Shown piece after piece: positions 1 through 6,252 of a stretch of DNA of 64,000 nt. The translations under genes and the position numbers were made by a program. Source of the stretch: a virus. The notes beneath the pieces were generated by a model that saw only the letters and a program-made list of their open reading frames with translations, did not search any database and was not told the origin of the DNA. Each line of letters begins with the position of its first letter. The first letter of the stretch is position 1. Location: the IMG/VR virus record IMGVR_UViG_3300030085_002431, positions 163,857 to 227,856 of that record; one strand, written 5' to 3'.

Positions 1-717
1 GCGCTCCACGGAGCCTTTGCTCTCATCGGTTTTATGCTCAGGCAGTTTGAACTTGCTCGTCTAATCGGAATCCGTCCCTACAATGCGATTGCTTTCTCTG
101 GTCCTATTGCTGTTTTCGTTAGTGTCTTTCTCATCTACCCTTTGGGTCAATCGAGTTGGTTTTTCGCTCCATCTTTTGGGGTCGCAGCAATCTTCAGATT
201 CCTTCTCTTCCTTCAGGGATTCCACAACTGGACATTGAACCCCTTCCATATGATGGGTGTTGCTGGTATACTTGGTGGAGCACTCCTGTCTGCTATTCAT
301 GGGGTGACTGTAGAGAACACCCTGTATGAAGATGGAGAACAAGCAAACACATTTAAAGCATTTGATTCTACGCAAGAAGAGGAGACTTACTCAATGGTTA
401 CGGCGAACCGTTTCTGGTCTCAGATTTTCGGTATTGCCTTTTCTAATAAGAGGTGGTTGCATTTCTTTATGCTGTTTGTTCCTGTTATGGGTCTTTGGAC
501 ATCTAGCATCGGCATTATTGGTCTTGCTCTTAATCTTAGGGCTTATGATTTCGTGAGTCAGGAGATTCGTGCATCGGAAGACCCTGAGTTTGAAACGTTC
601 TATACCAAGAACATTCTCTTGAATGAAGGTCTCCGTGCTTGGATGGCACCTGTTGACCAACCACATGAACAGTTTGTATTCCCAGAGGAAGTTCTTCCTA
701 GAGGAAATGCACTGTAA
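1..717 (+). CDS. psbD: Photosystem II D2 protein, C-terminal part (5' end outside window)
   Basis: The reading frame is open from base 1 and encodes 238 residues, roughly the last two thirds of a D2 protein of about 352 residues; the missing start is only the window edge. D2 binds the photosystem II reaction-centre cofactors in the thylakoid membrane. Several hydrophobic helices are visible, as are [18 protein letters not shown], the [15 protein letters not shown] helix, a second His helix ([15 protein letters not shown]) and the C-terminal [12 protein letters not shown]. Cyanophages carry psbD to keep photosynthesis running in the infected cell. The next small gene starts inside its stop region (TAATGA). 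Confidence 0.97.
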   Translation, partial: ALHGAFALIGFMLRQFELARLIGIRPYNAIAFSGPIAVFVSVFLIYPLGQSSWFFAPSFGVAAIFRFLLFLQGFHNWTLNPFHMMGVAGILGGALLSAIHGVTVENTLYEDGEQANTFKAFDSTQEEETYSMVTANRFWSQIFGIAFSNKRWLHFFMLFVPVMGLWTSSIGIIGLALNLRAYDFVSQEIRASEDPEFETFYTKNILLNEGLRAWMAPVDQPHEQFVFPEEVLPRGNAL

Positions 718-821
718 TGAAAACAAAATGCTGCCAGTTTGGTTGTCCCAATTGTCCATGGGGATTTAAGTTACCCAAACAGAAAGAAAAACAAAATGAT
801 AAGTTCGGAAACACCAGATAA
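717..821 (+). CDS. Tiny Cys-rich protein (CCxFGCPNCPWG motif)
   Basis: This is a 34-residue ORF whose ATG overlaps the psbD stop region. It begins [17 protein letters not shown] and ends in a Lys-rich tail. The CC-x3-C-x2-CPWG arrangement resembles the short cysteine motif I recall from DUF5522-type proteins and could bind a metal. Translational coupling to psbD suggests co-expression. The function is unknown, and the call rests on the motif and the gene packing. Confidence 0.55.
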   Translation: MKTKCCQFGCPNCPWGFKLPKQKEKQNDKFGNTR

Positions 822-909
822 ATTGGCAGAAATTATCCGAGATACATGGCCGATGATATATCGGCCACCAAAGGATTTTAAAAAAGAAAAGAAAAAGAAG
901 GAGGAATAA
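796..909 (+). CDS. Small Lys-rich hypothetical protein
   Basis: A 37-residue ORF overlaps the end of the preceding tiny gene in another frame. It reads MISSETPDKLAEIIRDTW, then a Pro-rich turn and a very basic KKEKKKKEE tail. The DNA at 847-867 forms a perfect 8-bp hairpin (TGGCCGAT/ATCGGCCA), and the ORF runs into a terminator. I do not recognise the product. Confidence 0.45.
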   Translation: MISSETPDKLAEIIRDTWPMIYRPPKDFKKEKKKKEE

Positions 910-924
910 AACCCTCCCTTTTTT
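898..924 (+). terminator. Intrinsic terminator after the psbD operon
   Basis: GGAGG (900-904) pairs with CCTCC (913-917), followed by C and a run of six T. It closes the psbD/small-gene transcript just before a late-promoter box. Confidence 0.55.
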
Positions 925-933
925 ATGCGATCC

Positions 934-940
934 CTAAATA
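934..940 (+). promoter_or_regulatory. Late promoter box CTAAATA
   Basis: CTAAATA lies 20 bases upstream of the ATG at 961 of the HNH gene and just after a terminator. The same heptamer recurs before several structural genes in this window, in keeping with the T4-like late box TATAAATA. Confidence 0.5.
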
Positions 941-960
941 GTAATAGGTCGCAGTATCGT

Positions 961-1341
961 ATGGAAGTACTCAACTCTCCCCAGGATTTTCTGTTCAATC
1001 TTAAAACCTGTTCTCCTTCAGAAGCACGACGAATGTGGAAGGAAAGCATAAAGAAAAAATGGAAACATAAGTGTGCATATTGCGGAGAGAAGAGTGAGGA
1101 GTTATCATTAGACCATATAGTTCCACAAGCAAAAGGTGGAAACGACCATATCACAAACGTTTGCTGTGCTTGCGTCAAGTGCAATAGAGACAAAGCACAT
1201 GAGCAGATGGAAGCATGGTATTTCAGACAGGACTTCTTTACAACTGCACGATATGATGCTATCGTGGCATGGCAGAAACAAATGACTAACCAAGAAGTCA
1301 CCCTACATAGATACAAACCCCGCAGGAATAAAGTCTTATGA
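961..1341 (+). CDS. HNH endonuclease (probable homing-type)
   Basis: This 126-residue protein carries a full HNH core: CAYCG, then LDHIVPQAKGG, then HITNVCCACVKCNRDK, that is two CxxC zinc pairs around the DH catalytic motif. An upstream ATG at 925 is in frame but lies in the terminator and before the late box, so 961 is preferred. Free-standing HNH nucleases beside photosystem genes in cyanophages act as intron-like homing elements, for example the F-CphI nuclease near psbA. The stop overlaps the glutaredoxin start (ATGA). The family is clear; a homing role is inferred. Confidence 0.88.
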   Translation: MEVLNSPQDFLFNLKTCSPSEARRMWKESIKKKWKHKCAYCGEKSEELSLDHIVPQAKGGNDHITNVCCACVKCNRDKAHEQMEAWYFRQDFFTTARYDAIVAWQKQMTNQEVTLHRYKPRRNKVL

Positions 1342-1574
1342 ACATCACTATTCATAGTAAGTATGGGTGCCCATACTGTGAAAAAATTAAAGCAGTACTC
1401 GACCAACGAGATATGGAATACAATGTTCTTACGTTGGAAGAAGATTTTACAGAAGACGAATTCAGGGAAGAGTTTGGTTTAGATGCAACTTTTCCTAGAG
1501 TAGTTATTGACGGTGCTATCATTGGTGGATGCCGTGACACTGTTGAGTACTTACTCAATAAGGATATGTTTTGA
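1338..1574 (+). CDS. grx: Glutaredoxin
   Basis: A 78-residue thioredoxin-fold protein with the redox motif CPYC near residue 12, the cis-proline loop (TFPRVVIDG) and the C-terminal GGCRDTVEYL helix, the usual length for phage glutaredoxins. It probably donates electrons to ribonucleotide reductase during phage deoxynucleotide synthesis, as T4 NrdC does. The ATG overlaps the HNH stop. A cysteine-less relative is encoded at 49276-49515. Confidence 0.93.
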   Translation: MNITIHSKYGCPYCEKIKAVLDQRDMEYNVLTLEEDFTEDEFREEFGLDATFPRVVIDGAIIGGCRDTVEYLLNKDMF

Positions 1575-1762
1575 TGTCCTCTATAAATAACAATGATACT
1601 TCTGGTGTAAACAGGGGTGTTGAGTTAATATTAAAAAAGAGGAGGGAATCCAAACCCAAGGAAATAAAGAAACCATTCTTTAGTTTTCTTAAGATGTTTT
1701 CCCTCTTCAAGAGGGAAATAAAGATTAGTTTTAGTATAGACGTTACTAAAAAATTAAATTAG
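1574..1762 (+). CDS. Small basic hypothetical protein
   Basis: A 62-residue, Lys/Arg-rich protein (RRESKPKEIKKPFF followed by a Phe/Ser-rich segment). The ATG at 1574 overlaps the glutaredoxin TGA; an in-frame TTG at 1571 is less likely. A perfect TATAAATA box at 1582-1589 lies inside its first codons and may serve the next gene or an internal start. Function unknown. Confidence 0.5.
   Translation: MSSINNNDTSGVNRGVELILKKRRESKPKEIKKPFFSFLKMFSLFKREIKISFSIDVTKKLN
1582..1589 (+). promoter_or_regulatory. Late promoter box TATAAATA (inside a small ORF)
   Basis: This is an exact copy of the T4 late-promoter octamer on the coding strand. It may drive the membrane-protein gene at 1783 or a shorter version of the ORF that contains it. 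Confidence 0.45.
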
Positions 1763-1782
1763 TTCTCTCGGAGGGTAGAGTC

Positions 1783-2001
1783 ATGTTAGCAGCAGAACTC
1801 ATTATTTTTTCAATGGTTTCAATTCTGTTCTTGTTTGTAGGAGGAATCGTTGGATGGTTAGCAAAAGACTACGTTTATCAGACTCAACCAGTATATACAC
1901 ACCCCGAAATGTTTGATGCAAACGGAAACATTTTACCAGATGAAATTTTAGCAGTACGATTTGAAAATGGCTATGACGACGACGAAGAAGACGACGAGTG
2001 A
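1783..2001 (+). CDS. Small single-pass membrane protein with acidic tail
   Basis: A 72-residue protein with one N-terminal hydrophobic helix (about residues 5-27, IIFSMVSILFLFVGGIVGWL) and a soluble C-terminus ending in DDDEEDDE. A good ribosome site (GGAGGGTAG) precedes the ATG. The last 10 codons overlap the next gene in another frame. I recognise no family. Confidence 0.7.
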   Translation: MLAAELIIFSMVSILFLFVGGIVGWLAKDYVYQTQPVYTHPEMFDANGNILPDEILAVRFENGYDDDEEDDE

Positions 2002-2557
2002 AGCAAAACCAAAAGTGAGCAGACGCAAGTCTGCTCCGAAAGCAATCGAACAACTTCCTCCCAATCCCTTCACTTTTGAAGTTTTGAATCTTGCTGCAAA
2101 GCAGAGAAGCAAAGCAAAGAAGATTGAAGTATTGCAGAAGTACGAGCACGATTCAATCAAAGCAATTCTAATTTGGAATTTTGATGAAACCGTGATTTCC
2201 GTACTTCCCCCAGGAGAGGTCCCGTACTATGATGATGAGGAAAGGTCCTTGTCTGAACGCATTGCAGAGGCAGTAGAGGCACTGAATGGTGGTAAGTCCG
2301 TAGGTGCATTAGACACCAAGTTCACCGCACTCAGAACCGAATATACCAAACTCTACAATTTCATTAAAGGTGGAAACGATAGATTGAATAGTCTCCGTAG
2401 AGAGAATATTTTTATTGACCTTCTCAAAGGTCTTCATCCCCTTGAAGCAGAAATTATTTGTCTCTGTAAAGACAAGTTACTGACTAATAGATACAACCTG
2501 ACAAAGGAGTTAGTATCTGAAGCATATCCTGATATTACCTGGGGAGGTAGAAGTTGA
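1973..2557 (+). CDS. Conserved cyanophage protein, DUF6433-like
   Basis: A 194-residue soluble protein. After a Lys/Thr/Ser-rich N-terminus it reads NPFTFEVLNLAAKQRSKAKK, then a charged helical body ending LLTNRYNLTKELVSEAYPDI. I associate this opening with the uncharacterised DUF6433 family of T4-like cyanophages. In-frame alternatives at 1961 (TTG) and 1967 (ATG) lie further inside the previous gene; ATG 1973 is preferred. It overlaps the next start by four bases (AGTTGA). Function unknown. Confidence 0.75.
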   Translation: MTTTKKTTSEAKPKVSRRKSAPKAIEQLPPNPFTFEVLNLAAKQRSKAKKIEVLQKYEHDSIKAILIWNFDETVISVLPPGEVPYYDDEERSLSERIAEAVEALNGGKSVGALDTKFTALRTEYTKLYNFIKGGNDRLNSLRRENIFIDLLKGLHPLEAEIICLCKDKLLTNRYNLTKELVSEAYPDITWGGRS

Positions 2558-2817
2558 AACAATTGAAGGTTATTCACAAAGAATGTGATCCCACCCTTGC
2601 ACAAGACAGAACACTTCCATACACTGCCTACATTGTAGAGTATGTACAGGATGGAATTACCAAGTTCGATATTGTAACTGCTTCAAAACAAGTAGAAATA
2701 TTCGATTACTACTGGGATAACTATCGGAGTGACTTCAAGAATATGACACAAACAGAGGGGAGAGCTAACCCCAAACTTTGGGGAAACAAAGGACCCTCAG
2801 ATAAAAAGAAAAAATGA
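2554..2817 (+). CDS. Conserved small phage protein, unknown function
   Basis: An 87-residue protein starting at a TTG that overlaps the upstream stop. It contains aromatic-rich YIVEYVQDGITKFDIVTAS and EIFDYYWDNYRSDFK, then a Lys-rich end (SDKKKK). The tight packing with the genes on both sides argues for an operon. I recall similar proteins in other cyanomyoviruses but no assigned role. Confidence 0.65.
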   Translation: MKQLKVIHKECDPTLAQDRTLPYTAYIVEYVQDGITKFDIVTASKQVEIFDYYWDNYRSDFKNMTQTEGRANPKLWGNKGPSDKKKK

Positions 2818-2978
2818 AAGAGAAATTTGAAGATGTCCTGAAGAGAGAACTCAAAGCAGAGTTTAAAAAACAGATGGATGTCGATGTCAATGAAGCAGAA
2901 CTAGATAAGGTTCTGAAACAGTACACCAAAGTAAAAAAGTCCAATCTTCATGAAATCAGGAGACTGGACAAGTCTTAA
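2814..2978 (+). CDS. Small charged helical protein
   Basis: A 54-residue ORF overlapping the previous stop (ATGA). The sequence is highly charged (MKEKFEDVLKRELKAEF...HEIRRLDKS) and should be mostly helical. It is last in the operon before a promoter region. Function unknown. Confidence 0.55.
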   Translation: MKEKFEDVLKRELKAEFKKQMDVDVNEAELDKVLKQYTKVKKSNLHEIRRLDKS

Positions 2979-3013
2979 GTTAGATTAAAATGTATCACAT
3001 GTTACACATGTGG

Positions 3014-3042
3014 TTGACTATATAAAAGACAGGGACTATAAT
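3014..3042 (+). promoter_or_regulatory. Strong sigma70-type (early) promoter
   Basis: TTGACT (3014-3019), a 17-base spacer and TATAAT (3037-3042) match the host housekeeping promoter closely. The 66-residue gene starts 20 bases downstream. This would be read by unmodified host polymerase, so the small genes that follow are probably early. Confidence 0.85.
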
Positions 3043-3062
3043 GTCCTCATACGTTCATCCTA

Positions 3063-3263
3063 ATGCTCAGTCTAATACTGGCATTGACCTTAGCCCATCA
3101 TGATGATGCTAATCCATATGGTTGGCATATGAGTTGTGAAAGGTTTTTAGAGAAACGAGTTGAAATCCTTATGGACGACAACTTGGACCGACGTGCAAAG
3201 TATAACCTTATAGGTTATTTTAAATCGAAGGTTCCAGGTGAATGCAATAGTATACTGACTTAG
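3063..3263 (+). CDS. Small protein with possible signal peptide
   Basis: A 66-residue ORF directly behind a strong promoter. The first residues (MLSLILALTLAHHDD) are hydrophobic with a possible cleavage site, suggesting export or membrane association. The rest is charged, with two cysteines (SCERFLEKR and GECNSILT). No family recognised. Confidence 0.5.
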   Translation: MLSLILALTLAHHDDANPYGWHMSCERFLEKRVEILMDDNLDRRAKYNLIGYFKSKVPGECNSILT

Positions 3264-3298
3264 GACGCAAGTAAGTCGCGGAACGGAGCGTTCATCCC
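3262..3298 (+). ncRNA. Candidate Downstream-peptide (glutamine) riboswitch 1
   Basis: The leader contains GGACGCAAGTA, then GGAACG, a GAG loop, and CGTTCATCCC immediately before the ATG. GAACG (3281-3285) pairs with CGTTC (3289-3293), and GGA (3263-3265) can pair with TCC (3295-3297). These blocks match, in permuted order, the conserved blocks of the glnA/Downstream-peptide glutamine aptamers of picocyanobacteria and their phages. The GGAG at 3285-3288 is the only ribosome site, so ligand binding could control translation of the 53-residue ORF. Confidence 0.68.
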
Positions 3299-3460
3299 AT
3301 GTTAGAATTACTACTCTACAGTAATATTCACTGCATTGATGCTGTTGAAATGATTCAACGCATTGAAGCAAATAAAAATGTGGATAAAGTTATTCGCACT
3401 GAGGTGATTGAGACCTTAAAGGAAGCAACACCTGAGTGTAATTGGGACGCAAACGACTGA
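3299..3460 (+). CDS. Short peptide gene behind the riboswitch
   Basis: A 53-residue ORF (MLELLLYSNIHCIDAVEMIQ...ATPECNWDAND). The AUG abuts the 3' strand of the candidate aptamer, and its last codons form the 5' strand of the second aptamer. It has two Cys and a helical middle. Downstream-peptide riboswitches are defined by such short ORFs; the peptide's role is unknown. Confidence 0.65.
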   Translation: MLELLLYSNIHCIDAVEMIQRIEANKNVDKVIRTEVIETLKEATPECNWDAND

Positions 3461-3480
3461 AGGAACGGGGCTACAATCCC
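3443..3480 (+). ncRNA. Candidate Downstream-peptide (glutamine) riboswitch 2
   Basis: GGGACGCAAAC, then GACTGAAGGAACG, then ATCCC repeats the conserved blocks of the first element. GGGA (3444-3447) can pair with TCCC (3477-3480). The CGTTC strand of element 1 is replaced by GGGCTAC, so this copy is less canonical. It overlaps the stop codon of the upstream peptide gene and precedes a separate ribosome site (TAGGAG, 3488-3493). Confidence 0.55.
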
Positions 3481-3500
3481 ATTCTTTTAGGAGACCTACA

Positions 3501-3668
3501 ATGAACACCCTCAATCTCATTCGCAAGCAAATCGAAAAGCAGGCAGCACTGCATGACGCACAAATCTCTCATACCGCATATCGTGGTGTTGAGTATGACC
3601 AACGTTGTGTAGAGTCCAAAGAGACTCATGGAACTTTCTGCTATCGTGGCAAAACTTACACCAAGTAA
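3501..3668 (+). CDS. DUF4278-like small protein
   Basis: A 55-residue protein with two copies of the YRG motif: HTAYRGVEYD near residue 27 and FCYRGKTYTK at the end. This is the signature I associate with DUF4278, a family common in cyanobacteria and cyanophages and of unknown function. It has a good ribosome site and lies behind the second candidate riboswitch. The gene at 3769 carries another copy of the motif. Confidence 0.72.
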   Translation: MNTLNLIRKQIEKQAALHDAQISHTAYRGVEYDQRCVESKETHGTFCYRGKTYTK

Positions 3669-3672
3669 ACCC

Positions 3673-3768
3673 ATGCAACAATTAACAGTCGTTGGATTAA
3701 TTTCCTTAGGTTGTATTGCATTTATCGGAATGATGTATGGTGAGATTCTCCTCCTGAATAGGAGGTAG
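3673..3768 (+). CDS. 31-residue single-helix membrane peptide
   Basis: This very short ORF is nearly all one hydrophobic helix (LTVVGLISLGCIAFIGMMYG) followed by LLLNRR, giving a positive-inside end. Its stop touches the next ATG (TAGATG), and its last codons (AGGAGG) provide that gene's ribosome site. It resembles small photosystem or inner-membrane peptides in size only; no identity is claimed. Confidence 0.5.
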   Translation: MQQLTVVGLISLGCIAFIGMMYGEILLLNRR

Positions 3769-3945
3769 ATGGAACACTACACTTATCATCATGATGATAA
3801 GGACAAAGATAGTAGACCACCAGCATGTTATCAACTCACATATAGAGGTGTTAACTACTGGTCCTGTTATCAAATCCACTTGGATGAATGGTTTGAAAAA
3901 TTATATACAACTTCAGCATTTTCTGAAGATTTAAAGGGGAGGTAA
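3769..3945 (+). CDS. DUF4278-like small protein, second copy
   Basis: A 58-residue protein with a His/Asp-rich start (HYTYHHDDKDKD) followed by CYQLTYRGVNYWSCY, the DUF4278-type motif, and a charged C-terminus. It has a strong coupled ribosome site and is last in the small-gene operon before a terminator. Confidence 0.68.
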   Translation: MEHYTYHHDDKDKDSRPPACYQLTYRGVNYWSCYQIHLDEWFEKLYTTSAFSEDLKGR

Positions 3946-3963
3946 AGTTACCTCTCTTTTTTT
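3936..3963 (+). terminator. Intrinsic terminator
   Basis: GAGGTAA and TTACCTC form a perfect stem overlapping the stop codon, followed by TC and seven T. It ends the small-gene operon that starts at the 3014 promoter. Confidence 0.8.
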
Positions 3964-4150
3964 ATGCAATCGTGTTTAGTTAATTGAAGATTCATTTCCT
4001 CTATGTAAAAAAGCAATAAATGTATATTAAGATACCAAAACTTGTCTAGATAGTATAGAATTTATGAGGTGAGCCATGCACTTAAACTTCTGGGGTTAGT
4101 GATCCCGAACTTTATATTATCTCTCTCCCGTTGAAATTTTGGAGGTTATG
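3964..4150 (+). other. Intergenic leader with a 7-codon ORF
   Basis: This stretch has no gene of normal size. It is AT-rich and holds a minimal ORF at 4077-4100 (ATG to TAG, peptide MHLNFWG) preceded by GAGGTGAG, then GGGGTTAGTGATCCC, which can form a short hairpin, and finally the ribosome site of the next gene. It may be a leader, but no known family is recognised. Confidence 0.3.
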
Positions 4151-4321
4151 ATGCACAACATCATTGCTAGAGAACAACTAACTGAATGGAGGCACTTTGA
4201 AGATACTATCGATGACCTAGAGTCTGAACTTCAAATCATTAACGACTACTACGAATGCCTAATCGAGTGCGATGAAGACCAAGCAACATGTAAGAGAATA
4301 TGTAGGAGACTCTTATCATGA
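4151..4321 (+). CDS. Small acidic helical protein
   Basis: A 56-residue protein (MHNIIAREQLTEWRHFEDTIDDLESELQ..., with Cys at YECLIECDEDQATCKRICRR). TTG 4139 and ATG 4148 are also in frame, but the GGAGG at 4141-4145 is correctly spaced only for ATG 4151. A terminator follows. Function unknown. Confidence 0.6.
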   Translation: MHNIIAREQLTEWRHFEDTIDDLESELQIINDYYECLIECDEDQATCKRICRRLLS

Positions 4322-4343
4322 ATGATTGCTAATATAGATTGCA

Positions 4344-4372
4344 AAGGAGACCTTGACGGGTCTCCTTTTTTT
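4344..4372 (+). terminator. Intrinsic terminator
   Basis: AAGGAGACC pairs with GGTCTCCTT across a six-base loop and ends in a run of seven T. It is a very strong hairpin. Confidence 0.9.
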
Positions 4373-4406
4373 ATGTAGAATCGAGGTTGATCCCTCACAT
4401 GGTTTT

Positions 4407-4583
4407 ATGGACAAGGAACGATTAAAACTAATTGTTAGAAATCTAGAATTGCTTGTCGATGGTCTGAAGTCGGAAGTCTATTCTGATGTTGACGCCTACA
4501 AGGCAGAGAACTATGATGACCCTCCTGAGTACTACCATGATTATGATGAGGTCTTCTCCGACGATGATGGATACCCCGACTGA
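4407..4583 (+). CDS. Small acidic protein upstream of thyX
   Basis: A 58-residue protein: an amphipathic helix (MDKERLKLIVRNLELLVDGL) and a very acidic, Tyr-rich tail (YYHDYDEVFSDDDGYPD). The frame is open back to 4353, but that start lies inside the terminator, so ATG 4407 is chosen. It ends 4 bases before thyX. I recall this helix from other cyanomyoviruses; function unknown. Confidence 0.62.
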   Translation: MDKERLKLIVRNLELLVDGLKSEVYSDVDAYKAENYDDPPEYYHDYDEVFSDDDGYPD

Positions 4584-4587
4584 ACGA

Positions 4588-5229
4588 ATGACCCAAACTG
4601 TAACTCTAGTCTCTGTTACTCCTGATGCAGAGAAGCACATGGCATATTGTGCCCGTGTAAGCAATCCTAATAATCAGGAAAATGAGAAGTTCTCTGGACT
4701 CCTCAAGTATTGTGTGAAGCACCAGCATTGGAGCATCTTTGAGCAAGCATTCATGACTCTGGAAATCAACACTACCAGGGGTCTGGCAGCTCAAATACTG
4801 CGCCATCGCTCATTTACATATCAAGAATTTTCACAACGGTATGCTGATTCTTCCCTACTCTCGGAGACGATCCCTCTACCTGAACTACGCAGACAAGACA
4901 CCAAGAATCGTCAGAATTCTATTGATGATGTTGACCCGTTTACGGTGCAGAAGTTTGAAATGCTGATGCAACAGCACTTTCAGGCAGGTATGGACCTCTA
5001 TCAGAAGATGCTCAATGAGGGGATCGCAAAGGAGTGTGCCCGCTTTGTGCTTCCTTTAGCATGTCCCACAAGACTTTACATGACGGGATCTGTGCGCTCA
5101 TGGATCCATTATATCGATTTGCGTTCTGCTAATGGAACACAGAAAGAACATATGGACATTGCCAATATGGCAAAGGGAATCTTTATTGAACAATTCCCTG
5201 CTGTTGCTGAGGCAATGGAGTGGGTCTAA
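4588..5229 (+). CDS. thyX: Flavin-dependent thymidylate synthase ThyX
   Basis: A 213-residue enzyme that makes dTMP from dUMP using FAD, methylene-tetrahydrofolate and NADPH. The ThyX signature RHR-x7-S is present as RHRSFTYQEFS (residues 72-82), with ARFVLPLACPTRLYMTGSVR and the RSANGTQKEH region further on. ATG 4588 is chosen because earlier in-frame ATGs lie inside the upstream gene. It supplies thymidine for phage DNA synthesis. The stop codon overlaps a CTAAATA late box. Confidence 0.96.
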   Translation: MTQTVTLVSVTPDAEKHMAYCARVSNPNNQENEKFSGLLKYCVKHQHWSIFEQAFMTLEINTTRGLAAQILRHRSFTYQEFSQRYADSSLLSETIPLPELRRQDTKNRQNSIDDVDPFTVQKFEMLMQQHFQAGMDLYQKMLNEGIAKECARFVLPLACPTRLYMTGSVRSWIHYIDLRSANGTQKEHMDIANMAKGIFIEQFPAVAEAMEWV

Positions 5230-5232
5230 ATA
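5226..5232 (+). promoter_or_regulatory. Late promoter box CTAAATA
   Basis: CTAAATA overlaps the thyX TAA stop and lies 20 bases before the ATG at 5252, the same spacing as at the HNH gene. Confidence 0.55.
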
Positions 5233-5251
5233 GAGTACATTGAGAAATATT

Positions 5252-5497
5252 ATGGCAACATACCCTGTTAAACACAAAGAAACTGGTGAAACAAAAGAAA
5301 TTGTCATGAGTATTCATGATTGGGACCAGTGGAAAGAAGATAATCCTGAGTGGGAAAGATATTACACTCCTGAAAATGCTCCTAAGTTTGGAGAGGTTGG
5401 TGATTTCCAAAACAAACTCGTTAAAAACCATCCTGGTTGGAACGAGGTACTAGAAAAAGCATCACAACAACCTGGAGCACGTAACCTGAAGATTTGA
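5252..5497 (+). CDS. Conserved small phage protein, zinc-ribbon-like fold without cysteines
   Basis: An 81-residue protein: MATYPVKHKETGETKEIVMS, then HDWDQWKEDNPEWERYY and KLVKNHPGWNEVLEKAS. The opening resembles FmdB-type zinc-ribbon proteins of phages, but the metal-binding cysteines are absent. It has a late promoter box upstream and sits just before phoH. Role unknown. An upstream in-frame start at 5240 is possible but lacks a ribosome site. Confidence 0.65.
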   Translation: MATYPVKHKETGETKEIVMSIHDWDQWKEDNPEWERYYTPENAPKFGEVGDFQNKLVKNHPGWNEVLEKASQQPGARNLKI

Positions 5498-5498
5498 C

Positions 5499-6251
5499 AT
5501 GGCAAGAAGAAAAAAGACAGGACAAAACATTGGGATTGGTCAAACTGCTAAACAGTTGAAAAGGAAAAAACCAATCAATCAAGATTTGCTCATTCCAATT
5601 GAACCACTAACAGACAATCAAAAATCATTCTTTGAGTCTTATGCAAATGATAAGCAAATTGTTGCTTATGGTTGTGCTGGAACAGGTAAGACATTCATTG
5701 CCTTGTACAATGCACTTAAAGATGTTCTGAATGAAATTACTCCTTACGAGCAAATTTATATTGTCCGTTCGTTGGTAGCAACCAGAGAAATTGGTTTTCT
5801 TCCTGGAGACCATGATGACAAAGCAGCACTTTATCAGATTCCATATAAGAATATGGTGAAGTATATGTTCCAGTTGCCAACTGAAACTGACTTTGAGATG
5901 CTTTACGGTAACCTCAAGCAGCAAGAAACTATCAAGTTCTGGTCTACTTCATTCCTTCGAGGAACTACTCTGGATAACTCCATTATTATTGTGGATGAAT
6001 TCCAGAATATGAATTTCCACGAACTTGATTCTATTATTACCCGTGTTGGTGAAAATAGTAGAATTATTTTCTGTGGTGATGGAAGACAGTCTGACCTTAT
6101 CAAAGACAAAGAACGTAATGGCATCAGTGACTTCATGGATGTCTTGAGAAAAATGCCATCCTTTGATATAATTGAATTTGATATCAATGATATTGTCCGT
6201 TCTGGACTTGTCAAAGAGTATCTTGTTGCAAAGATGGAAACAGGAATCTAA
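5499..6251 (+). CDS. phoH: PhoH-like P-loop ATPase
   Basis: A 250-residue ATPase with Walker A GCAGTGKT (residues 58-65), Walker B VDEFQN (165-170) and sensor RIIFCGDGRQSDL (about 188-200), the layout of PhoH proteins. phoH is widespread in cyanophages; the biochemical role is uncertain (RNA/phosphate-stress related in bacteria). It starts one base after the previous stop, and the next gene begins one base after its own stop. Confidence 0.93.
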   Translation: MARRKKTGQNIGIGQTAKQLKRKKPINQDLLIPIEPLTDNQKSFFESYANDKQIVAYGCAGTGKTFIALYNALKDVLNEITPYEQIYIVRSLVATREIGFLPGDHDDKAALYQIPYKNMVKYMFQLPTETDFEMLYGNLKQQETIKFWSTSFLRGTTLDNSIIIVDEFQNMNFHELDSIITRVGENSRIIFCGDGRQSDLIKDKERNGISDFMDVLRKMPSFDIIEFDINDIVRSGLVKEYLVAKMETGI

Positions 6252-6252
6252 T

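Noticed and set aside
1-717. psbD as a truncated or broken gene
   Set aside because: The frame is intact to the stop; the missing N-terminus is only the window edge.
771-1406. 211-codon minus-strand ORF opposite the HNH gene
   Set aside because: The plus strand has a complete HNH motif in a coupled operon; the minus frame has no recognisable domain.
4353-4406. Earlier start for the 58-residue acidic protein
   Set aside because: That start lies in the loop and stem of a strong terminator.
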